NCBI RefSeq assembly: GCF_019173455.1
Contig: NZ_JADPQH010000002.1
Location: forward strand, 139,490 to 203,489
Length of the DNA stretch: 64,000 nt
Direction: 5' to 3'
Source: Nesterenkonia sp. Act20
GTDB taxonomy: Bacteria > Actinomycetota > Actinomycetes > Actinomycetales > Micrococcaceae
Under the pieces are notes generated by a model. That model had not been told where the DNA came from and ran no database searches. It worked only from the letters and a program-made list of their open reading frames with translations. The translations under genes were made by a program, and so were the position numbers. Shown piece after piece: positions 17,004 through 25,648 of the stretch (position 1 is its first letter; each line of letters starts with the position of its first letter).

Positions 17004-18881
17004 TCAGGTCGAGTAGACCGAGTTGATCACGCCTTCGAAGTCGGCGAGCACCCGGTGCCGCTGCAGCTTCATGGAGGCGGTCATGTGGCCCGAGTACTCG
17101 GAGAGTTCGACGTCGAGCAGCTCAAACTTGCGGATCGACTCGGCGCGTGAGACTTGTCGGTTGGCGGCCTCCACGACCAGCCCGATCTCCTGGCGGATCT
17201 TGGGATGCTTCGCGGCGTCGATCAGCGAGAGCGAGCGGAACCCGTTGCTCTGGCACCATTCGGCCACGGCGTCGGCGTCGAGGGTGATCAGCGCCGCCAC
17301 GTAGGGCCGATTGTCCCCGATCACGATGACCTGAGCCACCAGCGGGTGGGCGCGGATGATCTCTTCCATCGGCATGGGGTAGACGTTCTTGCCGCCGGCG
17401 GTCACGATCACGTCCTTCTTCCGGCCGGTGAGCGTGAGGAAGCCGTCCTCGTCCAGTGCGCCGAGATCGCCCGTGCGGAAGAAGCCCTCCGTGTCGAAGG
17501 CCTCAGCAGTGGCATCGGGACTGCCGTGGTAGCCGGCGAAGATCACGGGGCCCTTCAGCAGCACCTCCCCGTCCTCGGCGATGCGCACGGTGTTGCCCGG
17601 CACCGGGATGCCGACGGTGCCGATCCGGGTCGAACCCGGAATGTTCAGCGTGATCGGGGCTGTGGACTCGGTGAGCCCATACCCCTCCTGGACCGGCAGT
17701 CCTATGCCGGTGAAGAAGTGTGCGATCTCGGGGTTCAGCGTGGAGGCTCCCGAGATCATGTAGCGCACGCTGCCGCCCAGCCGGGCATGCAGCTTGGAAT
17801 AGACCAGTCTGGCGAACATCGCCCGCCGCGCCCGCAGCCGCACAGAGGGGCCGGGGCCGGCACCGGTGGCGGCGTCCTGCAGCGCCTGCGAGTAGGCGAT
17901 GGCCGTCACTCGGGCGGTCTCGAAGACCTTGCCCTTGCCCTCGTCGCGCGCCTTGGCCGCAGCCCCGGCGTAGACCTTCTCGAACACGCGGGGCACAGCG
18001 AGCAGCCAGGTGGGCCGGAAGCTGGCGAGATCATCCAGCAGCGCCGACGGGTCGGAGGAGTGCGCGACCTGCACGCCGCGGTGCAGGCACATCAGCTGCA
18101 CCGCGCGGGCCAGCACGTGGGCCAGCGGCAGGAACAGCAGCGTGCGGGATTCGTTCTCTCCGAGGATCTCCGCAGCGAAGGGCAGGATGTTGGCCGCGCC
18201 CTCGGCGAGGTTGCGGTGGGTGATCCGAGCCCCCTTGGGCTCCCCGGTGGTGCCGGAGGTGTAGACCAGAGTGGCGACGTCGTCGAGGGTGGCGTGTGAG
18301 CGCGCCGCCTCGAGCTGCTCGTCGCTGATGTGTTCTCCGGCGGCAGCAAGATCATCGAGCTGGCGCAGCTCCCCGATGGGCAGCACAGAAGGTCGCGACC
18401 CGTTGAGCTTGGCACCGGCAGCGCGCAGGCGGTCGTGCAGCTCGGCACTTCCGGCGAGCGCCAGCTTCGTCTCGGCGTCCTTGAGCAGCGCGCTGACCTG
18501 GTGTGCGGAGCTGGTCTCATAGATCGGCACGGAGATCGCGCCGGCGAACCAGATGGCCTGATCCACCACGGCCCAGCTGTAGCTCGTGGGAGCCATCACG
18601 GCGACGCGGTCCCCGGGTTCGATGCCGAGCGCGATCAGCCCCTTGGCGACGCCTCGGACCTGGTCCACGAAGCTGGTGAGCGAGACGTCCACCCATCCAC
18701 CGGTGCCGTTGGGCACGGCGTAGACGGGCTGTTGGGGGCGAACTGCAAGGAGTTCAAGCACCCCATCGGTGGAGTTCGAGTGCGGATCCAGCTGCGCCAC
18801 CTGCTGGGTTGCAGCCTCGCGGATCTGACTGGTGGTGCTGGTTCGGGCTGGCTGTTCGCCACCCGTGCTGTCCTCGCTCAT
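17004..18881 (-). CDS. Long-chain fatty acid-CoA ligase (FadD15-like AMP-binding protein)
   Basis: A 625-residue adenylate-forming enzyme that activates fatty acids with ATP and CoA. The AMP-binding P-loop-like motif TLVYTSGTTGEPKGARITHRN is near residue 205. GYGLTESTAPITLN (about residue 395), the DTEGFFRTGDLGALDEDGFL segment and LTGRKKDVIVTAGGKNVYP (with the catalytic Lys region following) complete the family signature. The C-terminal SEYSGHMTASMKLQRHRVLADFEGVINSVYS resembles FadD15 group proteins of actinobacteria. It is a lone transcription unit, tail to tail with the DUF559-type gene. Confidence 0.92.
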   Translation of the reverse strand: MSEDSTGGEQPARTSTTSQIREAATQQVAQLDPHSNSTDGVLELLAVRPQQPVYAVPNGTGGWVDVSLTSFVDQVRGVAKGLIALGIEPGDRVAVMAPTSYSWAVVDQAIWFAGAISVPIYETSSAHQVSALLKDAETKLALAGSAELHDRLRAAGAKLNGSRPSVLPIGELRQLDDLAAAGEHISDEQLEAARSHATLDDVATLVYTSGTTGEPKGARITHRNLAEGAANILPFAAEILGENESRTLLFLPLAHVLARAVQLMCLHRGVQVAHSSDPSALLDDLASFRPTWLLAVPRVFEKVYAGAAAKARDEGKGKVFETARVTAIAYSQALQDAATGAGPGPSVRLRARRAMFARLVYSKLHARLGGSVRYMISGASTLNPEIAHFFTGIGLPVQEGYGLTESTAPITLNIPGSTRIGTVGIPVPGNTVRIAEDGEVLLKGPVIFAGYHGSPDATAEAFDTEGFFRTGDLGALDEDGFLTLTGRKKDVIVTAGGKNVYPMPMEEIIRAHPLVAQVIVIGDNRPYVAALITLDADAVAEWCQSNGFRSLSLIDAAKHPKIRQEIGLVVEAANRQVSRAESIRKFELLDVELSEYSGHMTASMKLQRHRVLADFEGVINSVYST

Positions 18882-18948
18882 GGCCCCGCCTGCTCATCGA
18901 TTCCCCTGCGGTGGAGTCCCTCATCCGCTGTGTCGATCATTCTACTGT

Positions 18949-19878
18949 TCAACGGGGGTTTTCGGCGCGCCTCCGGGCCAGGACGGCATCATAGATATCA
19001 CTCGCGGGAACTGAATGCGCGGCGCCGACTTCCTTGGCCGCGGTCTTGAGCTTGATGCCCTCCTCCACCTTCTGCAGCACGACGTCGGCCAGCGCGGGAA
19101 GGCTCAGCGTTTCAGCCCCCGCCCCACCGACCGCGGCGCCGCCGATCACCAGGACCATCTCGCCGCGCAGATGACGGTCCGAGGCCGCCGCAGCCAGCTC
19201 GCCGAGGCCGCCGCGCAGCACCTCCTCGTAGCGTTTGGTGAGCTCCCGTGCCAGCGCTGCCGGACGGTCCTCCCCCAGCGCGGCGGCGAACTCGGTGAGT
19301 GTCGCCGCCACCCGGTGCGGGGATTCGAAGAGCACCGTGGTCCATTCCTCGCCGGCCAGACGGGCGAGCAGCTTCTTGCGCTCCCCCGACTTGCGCGGCA
19401 CGAACCCGGCGAAGGTGAACCGGTCGGTGGGCAGCCCGGACAACGCCAGGGCCGTGGTCACCGCGGAGGCGCCGGGAGCGACCGTGACTCCCACGCCTGC
19501 GGTGATGGCGGTCTCGACCAGGCGGAACCCGGGGTCCGAGACCGAGGGCATGCCGGCGTCGGAGACCACCAGGATCCGGGTCCCTCCCGCGGCCTGCGCC
19601 ACGAGCTCTTCGGCCCGCGAGGCCTCGTTATGTTCATGCAGGCTGACGAGCCGGGCGTGGGTGCTCACCTGCAGCGCGCGCGCCAGGTGGCGGGCCGTCC
19701 GGGTGTCCTCCGCGGCGATGATCTCCGCGCTGGCCAGCAGGCGCTTGAGCCGGTCGGTGGCGTCGCCGAGGTTGCCGATGGGCGTGGCCGCCAGCACGAT
19801 CGGGGTGTCCCACAGGGAGGAGGCTGCTGCTGCTGCCTCGAGACTGTCATCGGATCCATCTGCTGCGCCTGAGTCCAT
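18949..19878 (-). CDS. rsmI: 16S rRNA (cytidine1402-2'-O)-methyltransferase
   Basis: RsmI, 309 residues, methylates the ribose of C1402 in 16S rRNA. The tetrapyrrole-methylase fold is clear: PIVLAATPIGNLGDATDRL at the N-terminus, AEDTRTARHL, SDAGMPSVSDPGFRLV and the GFVPRKSGERK motif near the middle. ATG 19878 is preferred over an upstream in-frame start at 19929 because AGAGGCAGG precedes it and the longer version would cross into the divergent promoter region. A small C-terminal helical domain ends the protein. It is divergent from the PMT gene, a common actinobacterial arrangement. Confidence 0.95.
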   Translation of the reverse strand: MDSGAADGSDDSLEAAAAASSLWDTPIVLAATPIGNLGDATDRLKRLLASAEIIAAEDTRTARHLARALQVSTHARLVSLHEHNEASRAEELVAQAAGGTRILVVSDAGMPSVSDPGFRLVETAITAGVGVTVAPGASAVTTALALSGLPTDRFTFAGFVPRKSGERKKLLARLAGEEWTTVLFESPHRVAATLTEFAAALGEDRPAALARELTKRYEEVLRGGLGELAAAASDRHLRGEMVLVIGGAAVGGAGAETLSLPALADVVLQKVEEGIKLKTAAKEVGAAHSVPASDIYDAVLARRRAENPR

Positions 19879-19895
19879 GACACGCCTGCCTCTGA

Positions 19896-19923
19896 TTGGT
19901 GATCGGCTTGCGCCAAGTAGCAT
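19896..19923 (+). promoter_or_regulatory. Candidate promoter for the mannosyltransferase gene (leaderless start)
   Basis: TTGGTG (19896-19901), a 16-base spacer and TAGCAT (19918-19923) end seven bases before the GTG start at 19931. There is no room for a ribosome-binding site, so the mRNA would begin at or next to the start codon, as is common in actinobacteria. Confidence 0.35.
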
Positions 19924-19930
19924 ACCCATA

Positions 19931-21661
19931 GTGACCTCCGCCGAGCCTGCCCGCCGCCTCCCGGTCCCCGCCGGTGAGACCGCCGAGTCCGGTGCGGGCG
20001 GGTCTGCCTTGAGCGGGTCTGCATTAAGCCGGATGCACCGCCGGCTGGGCGCCGAACCCTATCGCCCCGGCGTCTGGGGCTGGATCCTCCCGGTCCTGGT
20101 CACCGTCATCGGCGGCATCCTGCGGCTGCGGAATCTCTCCACCCCGCACCTGCTGATGTTCGATGAGACCTACTACGCCAAAGACGCGTTCGCGCTGCTG
20201 ACCGCGGGCTACGAGCTGGAATGGCCGGAGGGCGCCGATGAGGCGTGGCTCACTGGGAATGCCCCGCCCTCCGACGAGGCCGCCTACGTGGTGCACCCTC
20301 CGTTGGGCAAGTGGCTGATCGCCCTCGGGCTGCGCGTCTTCGGGTATGACTCCGCATTGGGCTGGCGGGTCTCCGCCGCGGTGGCGGGAACCCTGGCGGT
20401 GCTGCTGATCGCCGTAATCGCGCAACGGATGTTCCGCTCGGTATTTCTGGGCGCGTTCGCCGGCACGCTGACGGCCATCGAGGGTCATCACCTGGTGATG
20501 AGCCGGGTCGCGCTGCTGGACATCTTCATGATGCTCTTCGTGCTTGCCGCCTTCGGCGCCCTGCTGGCTGACAGATACAGCGGACGACGGCGGCTGGCCG
20601 AGTGGGCGGTGGCGCGCGACTCCTCAGTCGGCACGGCACGCCTGGACGAGAGCAGAGATTCGAGTCGAGGGCTGGCCCGGGCCCGGGGGACGCGGTTGGC
20701 GCTGCGCCCGTGGCGACTGCTCGCGGCCGTGCTGCTCGGCGCCGCCGTCGCAGTGAAGCTCTCCGCGCTGGCGTTCTTCGCGGTCTTCGGGGTCATGGTG
20801 ATCCTGTGGGATCTGCAGGCCCGTCGCGCCGCCGGCGTCGGCCGCTGGTTCCGGGTCGGCCTGCTCCGCGACGCGGTCCCGGCGGTGCTCACGGTGCTGC
20901 CGGTGGCGGCGGCCGTCTATCTCGCCAGCTGGTCGGGCTGGCTGTTCTCGCGTGAGGGCTGGGGCCGGATGTGGCATCTGAGCCACCCCGCCGAGGGTCT
21001 CGCCGGACTGGTCCCGGGACCGATCCGTTCCCTCTGGAATTACCACGTCTCGGCCGCCGATTTTCATCAGGGCCTCAGCAACGGGCACGAGTACGCCTCC
21101 TCTCCTTGGACCTGGCCGTTCATGGGCCGCCCGGTGTCGATGCACTACGACGGGATCTCTGAGGGCGAGGTGTATGCGCAGACCGGCGAGACCTGCCAGG
21201 TGTCGGCGTGCTCCTCCGCGGTGCTGGACCTTGCCAACCCGCTGATCTGGTGGGCTGGATTGATCGCCGTGGTGATCGTGGTGGCCCTCTGGCTGGGTCG
21301 ACGGGATTGGCGCTATGGCGCGATTCTCTCCGGGTTTGTGGCTGGATTCCTGGTGTGGCTGCTGTTCCCGGACCGGACCATGTTCTTCTTCTACACGATC
21401 AGCTATCACCCCTTCCTGATCCTGGCGATCACTGCTGTGGCGGCCCTTGTGCTGCGCATCGGCACCGGATCCCGGCGCGCTGACGGGTCCCAGCGTGAAG
21501 CCGGGGCGATCGTGGCAGCGCGGCAGCGCAACACGGTGATTCTGCTGTGCTTCGTGCTGCTGTGTGTGGCGGCCTCGGTGTTCTTTCTTCCGCTCTGGAC
21601 AGCCGAGATGATCCCTTATGAGCAGTGGCGGATGCGCATCTGGATCGAGTCTTGGCTCTGA
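19931..21661 (+). CDS. Dolichyl-phosphate-mannose--protein mannosyltransferase (GT39/PMT family)
   Basis: This 576-residue polytopic membrane enzyme transfers mannose from a polyprenyl-phosphate donor to Ser/Thr of secreted proteins. The catalytic-loop acidic motif appears in LLMFDETYYAKDAF (about residue 80). The VVHPPLGKWLIALGLRVFG segment and a cytosolic/extracellular loop ending in WPFMGRPVSMHYDG are typical of actinobacterial Pmt. About ten hydrophobic segments are visible. The GTG at 19931 was chosen because the longer open frame overlaps rsmI. Protein O-mannosylation of secreted lipoproteins is the expected role. Confidence 0.93.
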   Translation: MTSAEPARRLPVPAGETAESGAGGSALSGSALSRMHRRLGAEPYRPGVWGWILPVLVTVIGGILRLRNLSTPHLLMFDETYYAKDAFALLTAGYELEWPEGADEAWLTGNAPPSDEAAYVVHPPLGKWLIALGLRVFGYDSALGWRVSAAVAGTLAVLLIAVIAQRMFRSVFLGAFAGTLTAIEGHHLVMSRVALLDIFMMLFVLAAFGALLADRYSGRRRLAEWAVARDSSVGTARLDESRDSSRGLARARGTRLALRPWRLLAAVLLGAAVAVKLSALAFFAVFGVMVILWDLQARRAAGVGRWFRVGLLRDAVPAVLTVLPVAAAVYLASWSGWLFSREGWGRMWHLSHPAEGLAGLVPGPIRSLWNYHVSAADFHQGLSNGHEYASSPWTWPFMGRPVSMHYDGISEGEVYAQTGETCQVSACSSAVLDLANPLIWWAGLIAVVIVVALWLGRRDWRYGAILSGFVAGFLVWLLFPDRTMFFFYTISYHPFLILAITAVAALVLRIGTGSRRADGSQREAGAIVAARQRNTVILLCFVLLCVAASVFFLPLWTAEMIPYEQWRMRIWIESWL

Positions 21662-21752
21662 TCTTCGGCTGACCGGCCGTTCGGCGGGACGAGGCGAAGG
21701 TCGGCGCATAAGCTGGGCTCATCCGAATCGGTCGAGAAGGAATGCTTCGAAC

Positions 21753-22967
21753 ATGGCCCATACTGTCTCTGCGCTGCCGTCGCGGACCCTCTCCGCCGAG
21801 GGTCGCCATTGGTCGATCGAGCGCGCCTGGCCCGTAAAGGGTGACGCCGAGATGCTCGTCGTCGAAGTGGCCTCCGTCCCGGATGAGTACGCAAAGACCG
21901 CCGACGCGGATCCCGAGGACCCTGGTGCGGCCGCCGGAACCGACTCGCGGACGAGCGAAACCTCCGCCGGGACGCATCTGCCGCGCCGCGCGCGACGCGC
22001 AGGCAGATTCTGGGTCGAAGAGCGCGCGGATCTGGCCCGACCCACCGAGCACCTGGAGCTCTTCCCTGCCGGCACCGACCCGCAGCTGCCGGCGCTGCAG
22101 GACGTCTCCGAGGGCGGAATCGTGATCGCCCATGAGCCGGGCCAGCGTGCCGTGGTGCGGCACAGCATCCGGGGTCGCAACGGCCGCGCGGACAGTGCAG
22201 ATGAGACCTACACGGTGGTCCTCCCTCCCGGCCAGGCGTCCACCCTGCGTGCCGGGATGCGGCATGCGCAGGCGTTTGCCGGGCCATTCCGGCTTCCACG
22301 CACGGTCGCCGAAGACGACTCCACGATGACGTTCCAGGCGCTCCCGGGGGTCTCGCTGCACCGTCCGGAGCGCTTCGGACCGAGCCAATGGGAACAGGCC
22401 TGGGATCAGGCACTCGATGCGTGGTCCACGGCGATCCAGCACCCGGGCGAGCTTCCAGAGAGCACACCCGTGCATGACGCCGCCGCGGAGATCAACCGAC
22501 TCCAGCGCTGGGAAGAGAAGACCCGCCCCTACATCATGGGGGCTGAGCTCTTCCAGGAGGCAGTGGACGCCGCCTGCGAGGCGCTGCAGAAGCTTCCCAA
22601 GGGCCGGCTGATTCCGGCTCATCGACACCTGCGTGATGAAGATCTGCTCTGGTCCGCGGAGCTCGGCCCCGCCCTGTTGAAGGTCTCCTCCGCCGGGTGG
22701 GCCGATCCGGCGCTGGATCTCGGGTCGCTGCGCGCCTGCGCACGGTGGAACGAGATCCGAGGCCTGTGGGACGCGGAGCAGCGCTCGGTGGTGACCCAGC
22801 TGCTCAACGACACGGCCTATCGGAACGGGGTCTCAGCCCAGGCGCTGGCCAGCTATGAGCACAGCGCTCTGCTGCGCCTGAGCTGCCAGTACACCTTCTC
22901 CCCCAGCCTGGCCGACGCCGCAGAACATCTCCGCGCCGATCTTGTTCAGGCTCGGCAGCCGCACTGA
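21753..22967 (+). CDS. Aminoglycoside-phosphotransferase-like (APH fold) protein with degenerate catalytic loop
   Basis: A 404-residue protein of unknown function. The C-terminal half follows the layout of APH/choline-kinase-fold proteins. HRHLRDEDLLW (about residue 295) takes the place of the HGDLHPGNLLW loop, and GWADPALDLGSL takes the place of the metal-binding D-x-E...GDPAxDL region. Helices follow, ending in LADAAEHLRADL. The catalytic Asp position of the HxD motif holds His or Leu, so it may be a pseudokinase or a divergent enzyme. The N-terminal 100 residues are acidic and low in predicted structure. ATG 21753 has AGAAGGA upstream. It runs 10 bases before the formyl-THF cyclo-ligase gene, so the two are probably co-transcribed. 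Confidence 0.45.
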   Translation: MAHTVSALPSRTLSAEGRHWSIERAWPVKGDAEMLVVEVASVPDEYAKTADADPEDPGAAAGTDSRTSETSAGTHLPRRARRAGRFWVEERADLARPTEHLELFPAGTDPQLPALQDVSEGGIVIAHEPGQRAVVRHSIRGRNGRADSADETYTVVLPPGQASTLRAGMRHAQAFAGPFRLPRTVAEDDSTMTFQALPGVSLHRPERFGPSQWEQAWDQALDAWSTAIQHPGELPESTPVHDAAAEINRLQRWEEKTRPYIMGAELFQEAVDAACEALQKLPKGRLIPAHRHLRDEDLLWSAELGPALLKVSSAGWADPALDLGSLRACARWNEIRGLWDAEQRSVVTQLLNDTAYRNGVSAQALASYEHSALLRLSCQYTFSPSLADAAEHLRADLVQARQPH

Positions 22968-22977
22968 GGCTCTCACC

Positions 22978-23649
22978 ATGACACCAACACCGGCTCCCTC
23001 CCCCGACGACAAGGCCGCTGTGCGGCGGAGGCTGCGCGCCCGCCGTCGACAGCTCAGCGCGCAGGAGCTCGCCGCCCGTGGCGAAGAGGTAGCGCGGGTG
23101 CTGGCGGCCGAGGTTCCCGCCGGTGCGACCGTAGCGGGCTATCTGCCGATTCCGGGGGAACCCGATGTGCGTCCGTTCCTGGCTCAGCATCTGGGGCGCG
23201 GCGGTTCGGTGTTCCTGCCCGTGGTCGATCCGGCGCAGCAGCAGGACCCTGGGCTGCGCGAGCTCCAGTGGGTCCGTTGGACGGCGGAGAGCACGCTGCG
23301 ACGACACGAGGTTCTGCCGATGGAGGAGCCGCTCGGGGACCGGATCAGCACAGCTGAGCTGAGAGATCTGCATCCCCACGGGCTCACGGTGCTGGTCCCG
23401 GGACTCGCCGTGGACCACGACGGCGCCCGGCTGGGTCAGGGCGGTGGCTTCTATGACTCGACCTTCGGACCTGGGACGTCGGGCTCGGCCCGCGCGGACG
23501 AACACGCTGGCCTCCTTTCGATTCGTTTCCTTGCGGTGGTCCACGCTGAGGAAGTCTTCGACGCGGGTTCGTTTCCGGTCGAGTCTCACGACCTTTGCGT
23601 GGACGCCATCGTCACCGAACGCGGTGTCAGCACCGTGGGAGCCCTATAA
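22978..23649 (+). CDS. 5-formyltetrahydrofolate cyclo-ligase family protein
   Basis: A 223-residue enzyme of folate metabolism converting 5-formyl-THF to 5,10-methenyl-THF using ATP. Family features: the N-terminal basic segment KAAVRRRLRARRRQLS, VAGYLPIPGEPDVRPFL, VLVPGLAVDHDGARLGQGGGFYD (the Mg/ATP loop with the GGGxYD motif, about residue 150) and the C-terminal HDLCVDAIVTERG. ATG 22978 follows the upstream gene's stop by ten bases. A downstream zinc-ribbon gene follows on the same strand, an order seen in other actinobacteria. Confidence 0.93.
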   Translation: MTPTPAPSPDDKAAVRRRLRARRRQLSAQELAARGEEVARVLAAEVPAGATVAGYLPIPGEPDVRPFLAQHLGRGGSVFLPVVDPAQQQDPGLRELQWVRWTAESTLRRHEVLPMEEPLGDRISTAELRDLHPHGLTVLVPGLAVDHDGARLGQGGGFYDSTFGPGTSGSARADEHAGLLSIRFLAVVHAEEVFDAGSFPVESHDLCVDAIVTERGVSTVGAL

Positions 23650-23723
23650 TCGACTGGCAGCAATGACGCATGCTGCTCGGCGATGCATTCGACCGGGCAA
23701 CGCCCTGAACCCCGAGGAACTTG

Positions 23724-24092
23724 ATGCCCACTTACGCCTACGCCTGCAAGAATTGCGGCCACGCCTTCGACATCGTGCAGAAGTTCAGCGAGGACTCGCT
23801 GACCGTGTGCCCTGAGTGTCAGGGCACACTGCGCAAGAAGTTCGGTTCCGTCGGCGTCTCTTTCAAGGGCTCCGGCTTCTACCGCACCGATTCCCGCGCG
23901 GCGGCCGCTGCCGGTTCAGAGTCCAGCAAGAGCTCCAGCTCGGAGGGCTCCTCGTCCTCCAGCAGCTCGTCGGATTCATCCGGGTCCAAGTCGCCGTCCA
24001 CGGCGCCGAGCAAGGCCACTTCCGGCGCGGGCTCCTCGAGCTCCTCAGCCTCGGGTTCAGGTTCGTCAAGCTCATCGAGTTCCTCCAGCTGA
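23724..24092 (+). CDS. FmdB family zinc-ribbon protein with Ser-rich tail
   Basis: The first 45 residues, starting MPTYAYACKNCGHAFD, are an FmdB-type zinc ribbon with CxxC pairs at CKNC and CPEC, then the conserved LRKKFGSVGVSFKGSGFYRTD. The remaining about 65 residues are almost entirely Ser/Gly/Ala and look disordered. FmdB proteins are putative regulators and have no settled biochemical role. GAGGAAC lies upstream of ATG 23724. The 3' end overlaps the converging SAF-domain gene by about 20 bases. Confidence 0.9.
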   Translation: MPTYAYACKNCGHAFDIVQKFSEDSLTVCPECQGTLRKKFGSVGVSFKGSGFYRTDSRAAAAAGSESSKSSSSEGSSSSSSSSDSSGSKSPSTAPSKATSGAGSSSSSASGSGSSSSSSSSS

Positions 24093-25136
24093 CGCGTCGC
24101 TCGACTCCGCGGCACCTGCCTCTGCACCGCTCACCTGCGCACTGCGCAGACTCAAGTGCAGCCGACCCTCCTGGGTAGCCTGGGCGATCGACTCCGCAGT
24201 GTCGAGATTCACCGCCAGAATCACCACGCTCCCCGCCTCTCCGCCAGCAGGCAGCCAATTCTTTGATTCATCCTTCGGGGTCCACAGCACCGGTGCCGCG
24301 GTGGCCACCAGCGCGGAGGAGGAACCGCGCTCCGGGGAGTCGGAGGAGACGAGAACGTCCACGCGCTGACCCGGAGTGAGCAGGCCGATCATCGCCGGAT
24401 CAGCCGGCCGCACGGGCACCGCCACTGTCCCGGGGTCCTGACCGGCCAGCAGCCCCGGACCGACCAGCTGGTTCGGATGGATCAGCGACCCCGCCGGCAG
24501 CGGCACGGCCACCTGTTGCCCGAGCACCTGCTCGATGTCTGCGCTGTAGCCCTGCGGGACGGCCGCTGCGTCGACGGGGACCTCCTCCACCACGGCTGAG
24601 CTCAGTCGATCTCCTGCGGCGATATCGGCGTTGACACGCAGCGCGAGAGCCGTCTCCAGCTGACCCTCCTCGCTGGTCAGCAGGGCGGCTGCCGCTGCGC
24701 CCAGGCCGAGAACAAGAGCAAGCGGTATGCGGAACCGCTGCAACAATCGGGGCAGCGCGGAGCCATGCAATCGTCGGCTGACTCGTGGAGGTCTGCTCCG
24801 TCTTCCACGCGGCGTGCCCCGCGTCCGCGTGCTCCGCTGCAGTCTTCGCGGCTCAAGGCGCCCTGCCGGAGAGTCGCGACGTGCCTGCGCCGGTGGTCCT
24901 CGACGTGCCTGGGCCGGTGATGCGCGGGTTGAGACTCCTGGCACTTGAGACGCGCGGGCAACGACGCCGGGGGCCGGCGCCTGGTGCCTGGGCTCCCTCG
25001 CATCAGCCCCTGTGGACACCTCTGTGGGCACCTTCGGGGCGCCTCGCTCGCGACTCTGCGGAGATCGCCGCGACCGGCGTGGACGTTGCGGGAGGAACGG
25101 CCCGGAGGACTCCTCCAGGGTGGGACGCGTCGGCAT
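24072..25136 (-). CDS. SAF-domain membrane protein (CpaB/flagellar P-ring-chaperone type)
   Basis: A 354-residue protein. The first 120 residues are Arg/Pro/Ser-rich and probably disordered. A single transmembrane helix follows at about residues 128-150 (RIPLALVLGLGAAAAAL), then a SAF domain: ALRVNADIAAGDRLSSAVVEEVPVDAAAVP, PAGSLIHPNQL and VPVRPADPAMIGLLTPGQRVDVLV. SAF domains in CpaB and FlgA act in assembly of pili or flagella. This copy is remote from the Tad locus at 37-45 kb, which has its own cpaB, so its partner is unknown. The exact start is uncertain because no clear ribosome-binding site precedes ATG 25136. Confidence 0.7.
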   Translation of the reverse strand: MPTRPTLEESSGPFLPQRPRRSRRSPQSRERGAPKVPTEVSTGADAREPRHQAPAPGVVARASQVPGVSTRASPAQARRGPPAQARRDSPAGRLEPRRLQRSTRTRGTPRGRRSRPPRVSRRLHGSALPRLLQRFRIPLALVLGLGAAAAALLTSEEGQLETALALRVNADIAAGDRLSSAVVEEVPVDAAAVPQGYSADIEQVLGQQVAVPLPAGSLIHPNQLVGPGLLAGQDPGTVAVPVRPADPAMIGLLTPGQRVDVLVSSDSPERGSSSALVATAAPVLWTPKDESKNWLPAGGEAGSVVILAVNLDTAESIAQATQEGRLHLSLRSAQVSGAEAGAAESSDASAGGTR

Positions 25137-25321
25137 GAGATCAGGATGTCCGCACTCCGGCCTGGCCAGCCCCTGCTCCCCGGAACTGTGGAGAAGCCCG
25201 TCCTTCCCACTGGGCTACCAGCGCCTGAGGAAAACTGCACACCCACAGCTGGACGACGCGAGCACAAACCGGGCACCACGTGCACGGCGCACCGGGACCT
25301 CGCCCCAACAGGTTGTCGCGG

Positions 25322-25648
25322 CTACCAGTGCGGCGGTCGCTGGCTGAGGATCCACTGCTCGTGCGGAGTCAACGCAGGCTTCGGCGCATCCGACGCTCCA
25401 GCATCCGAGTTCCGCGCGCCCGCCGTCGCCGACTTCCCAGCTTTCCCAGCCTGCGAAGCACCCCGCGCCGACCCCGAGGTCGACCCACCAGAGTCGGCGT
25501 CGCGGTCCTGGGAGCTGAAAGGATCGGAAAAGTTGGACTCGACCTCGTGAGACTGTCCCGAGGTGGGCGGGGCGACCACGCGACGTCGACCTCTGCGCCG
25601 CACACCCCCGGAGGATCCAGAACCCGGACCTTCGGCTATTCCTTCCAT
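25322..25648 (-). CDS. Small hypothetical protein with conserved-looking C-terminal Trp motif
   Basis: A 108-residue acidic/basic low-complexity protein (Ser, Gly, Ala, Asp) that ends in a distinct segment, LTPHEQWILSQRPPHW. The ATG at 25648 overlaps the 3' end of the helicase gene by 13 bases in another frame, which suggests translational coupling. The long disordered body with a short ordered C-terminus resembles small proteins found downstream of this helicase in related actinobacteria (recalled, not checked). No function can be assigned. The 185 bases between it and the SAF-domain gene start hold no evident gene. Confidence 0.5.
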   Translation of the reverse strand: MEGIAEGPGSGSSGGVRRRGRRRVVAPPTSGQSHEVESNFSDPFSSQDRDADSGGSTSGSARGASQAGKAGKSATAGARNSDAGASDAPKPALTPHEQWILSQRPPHW

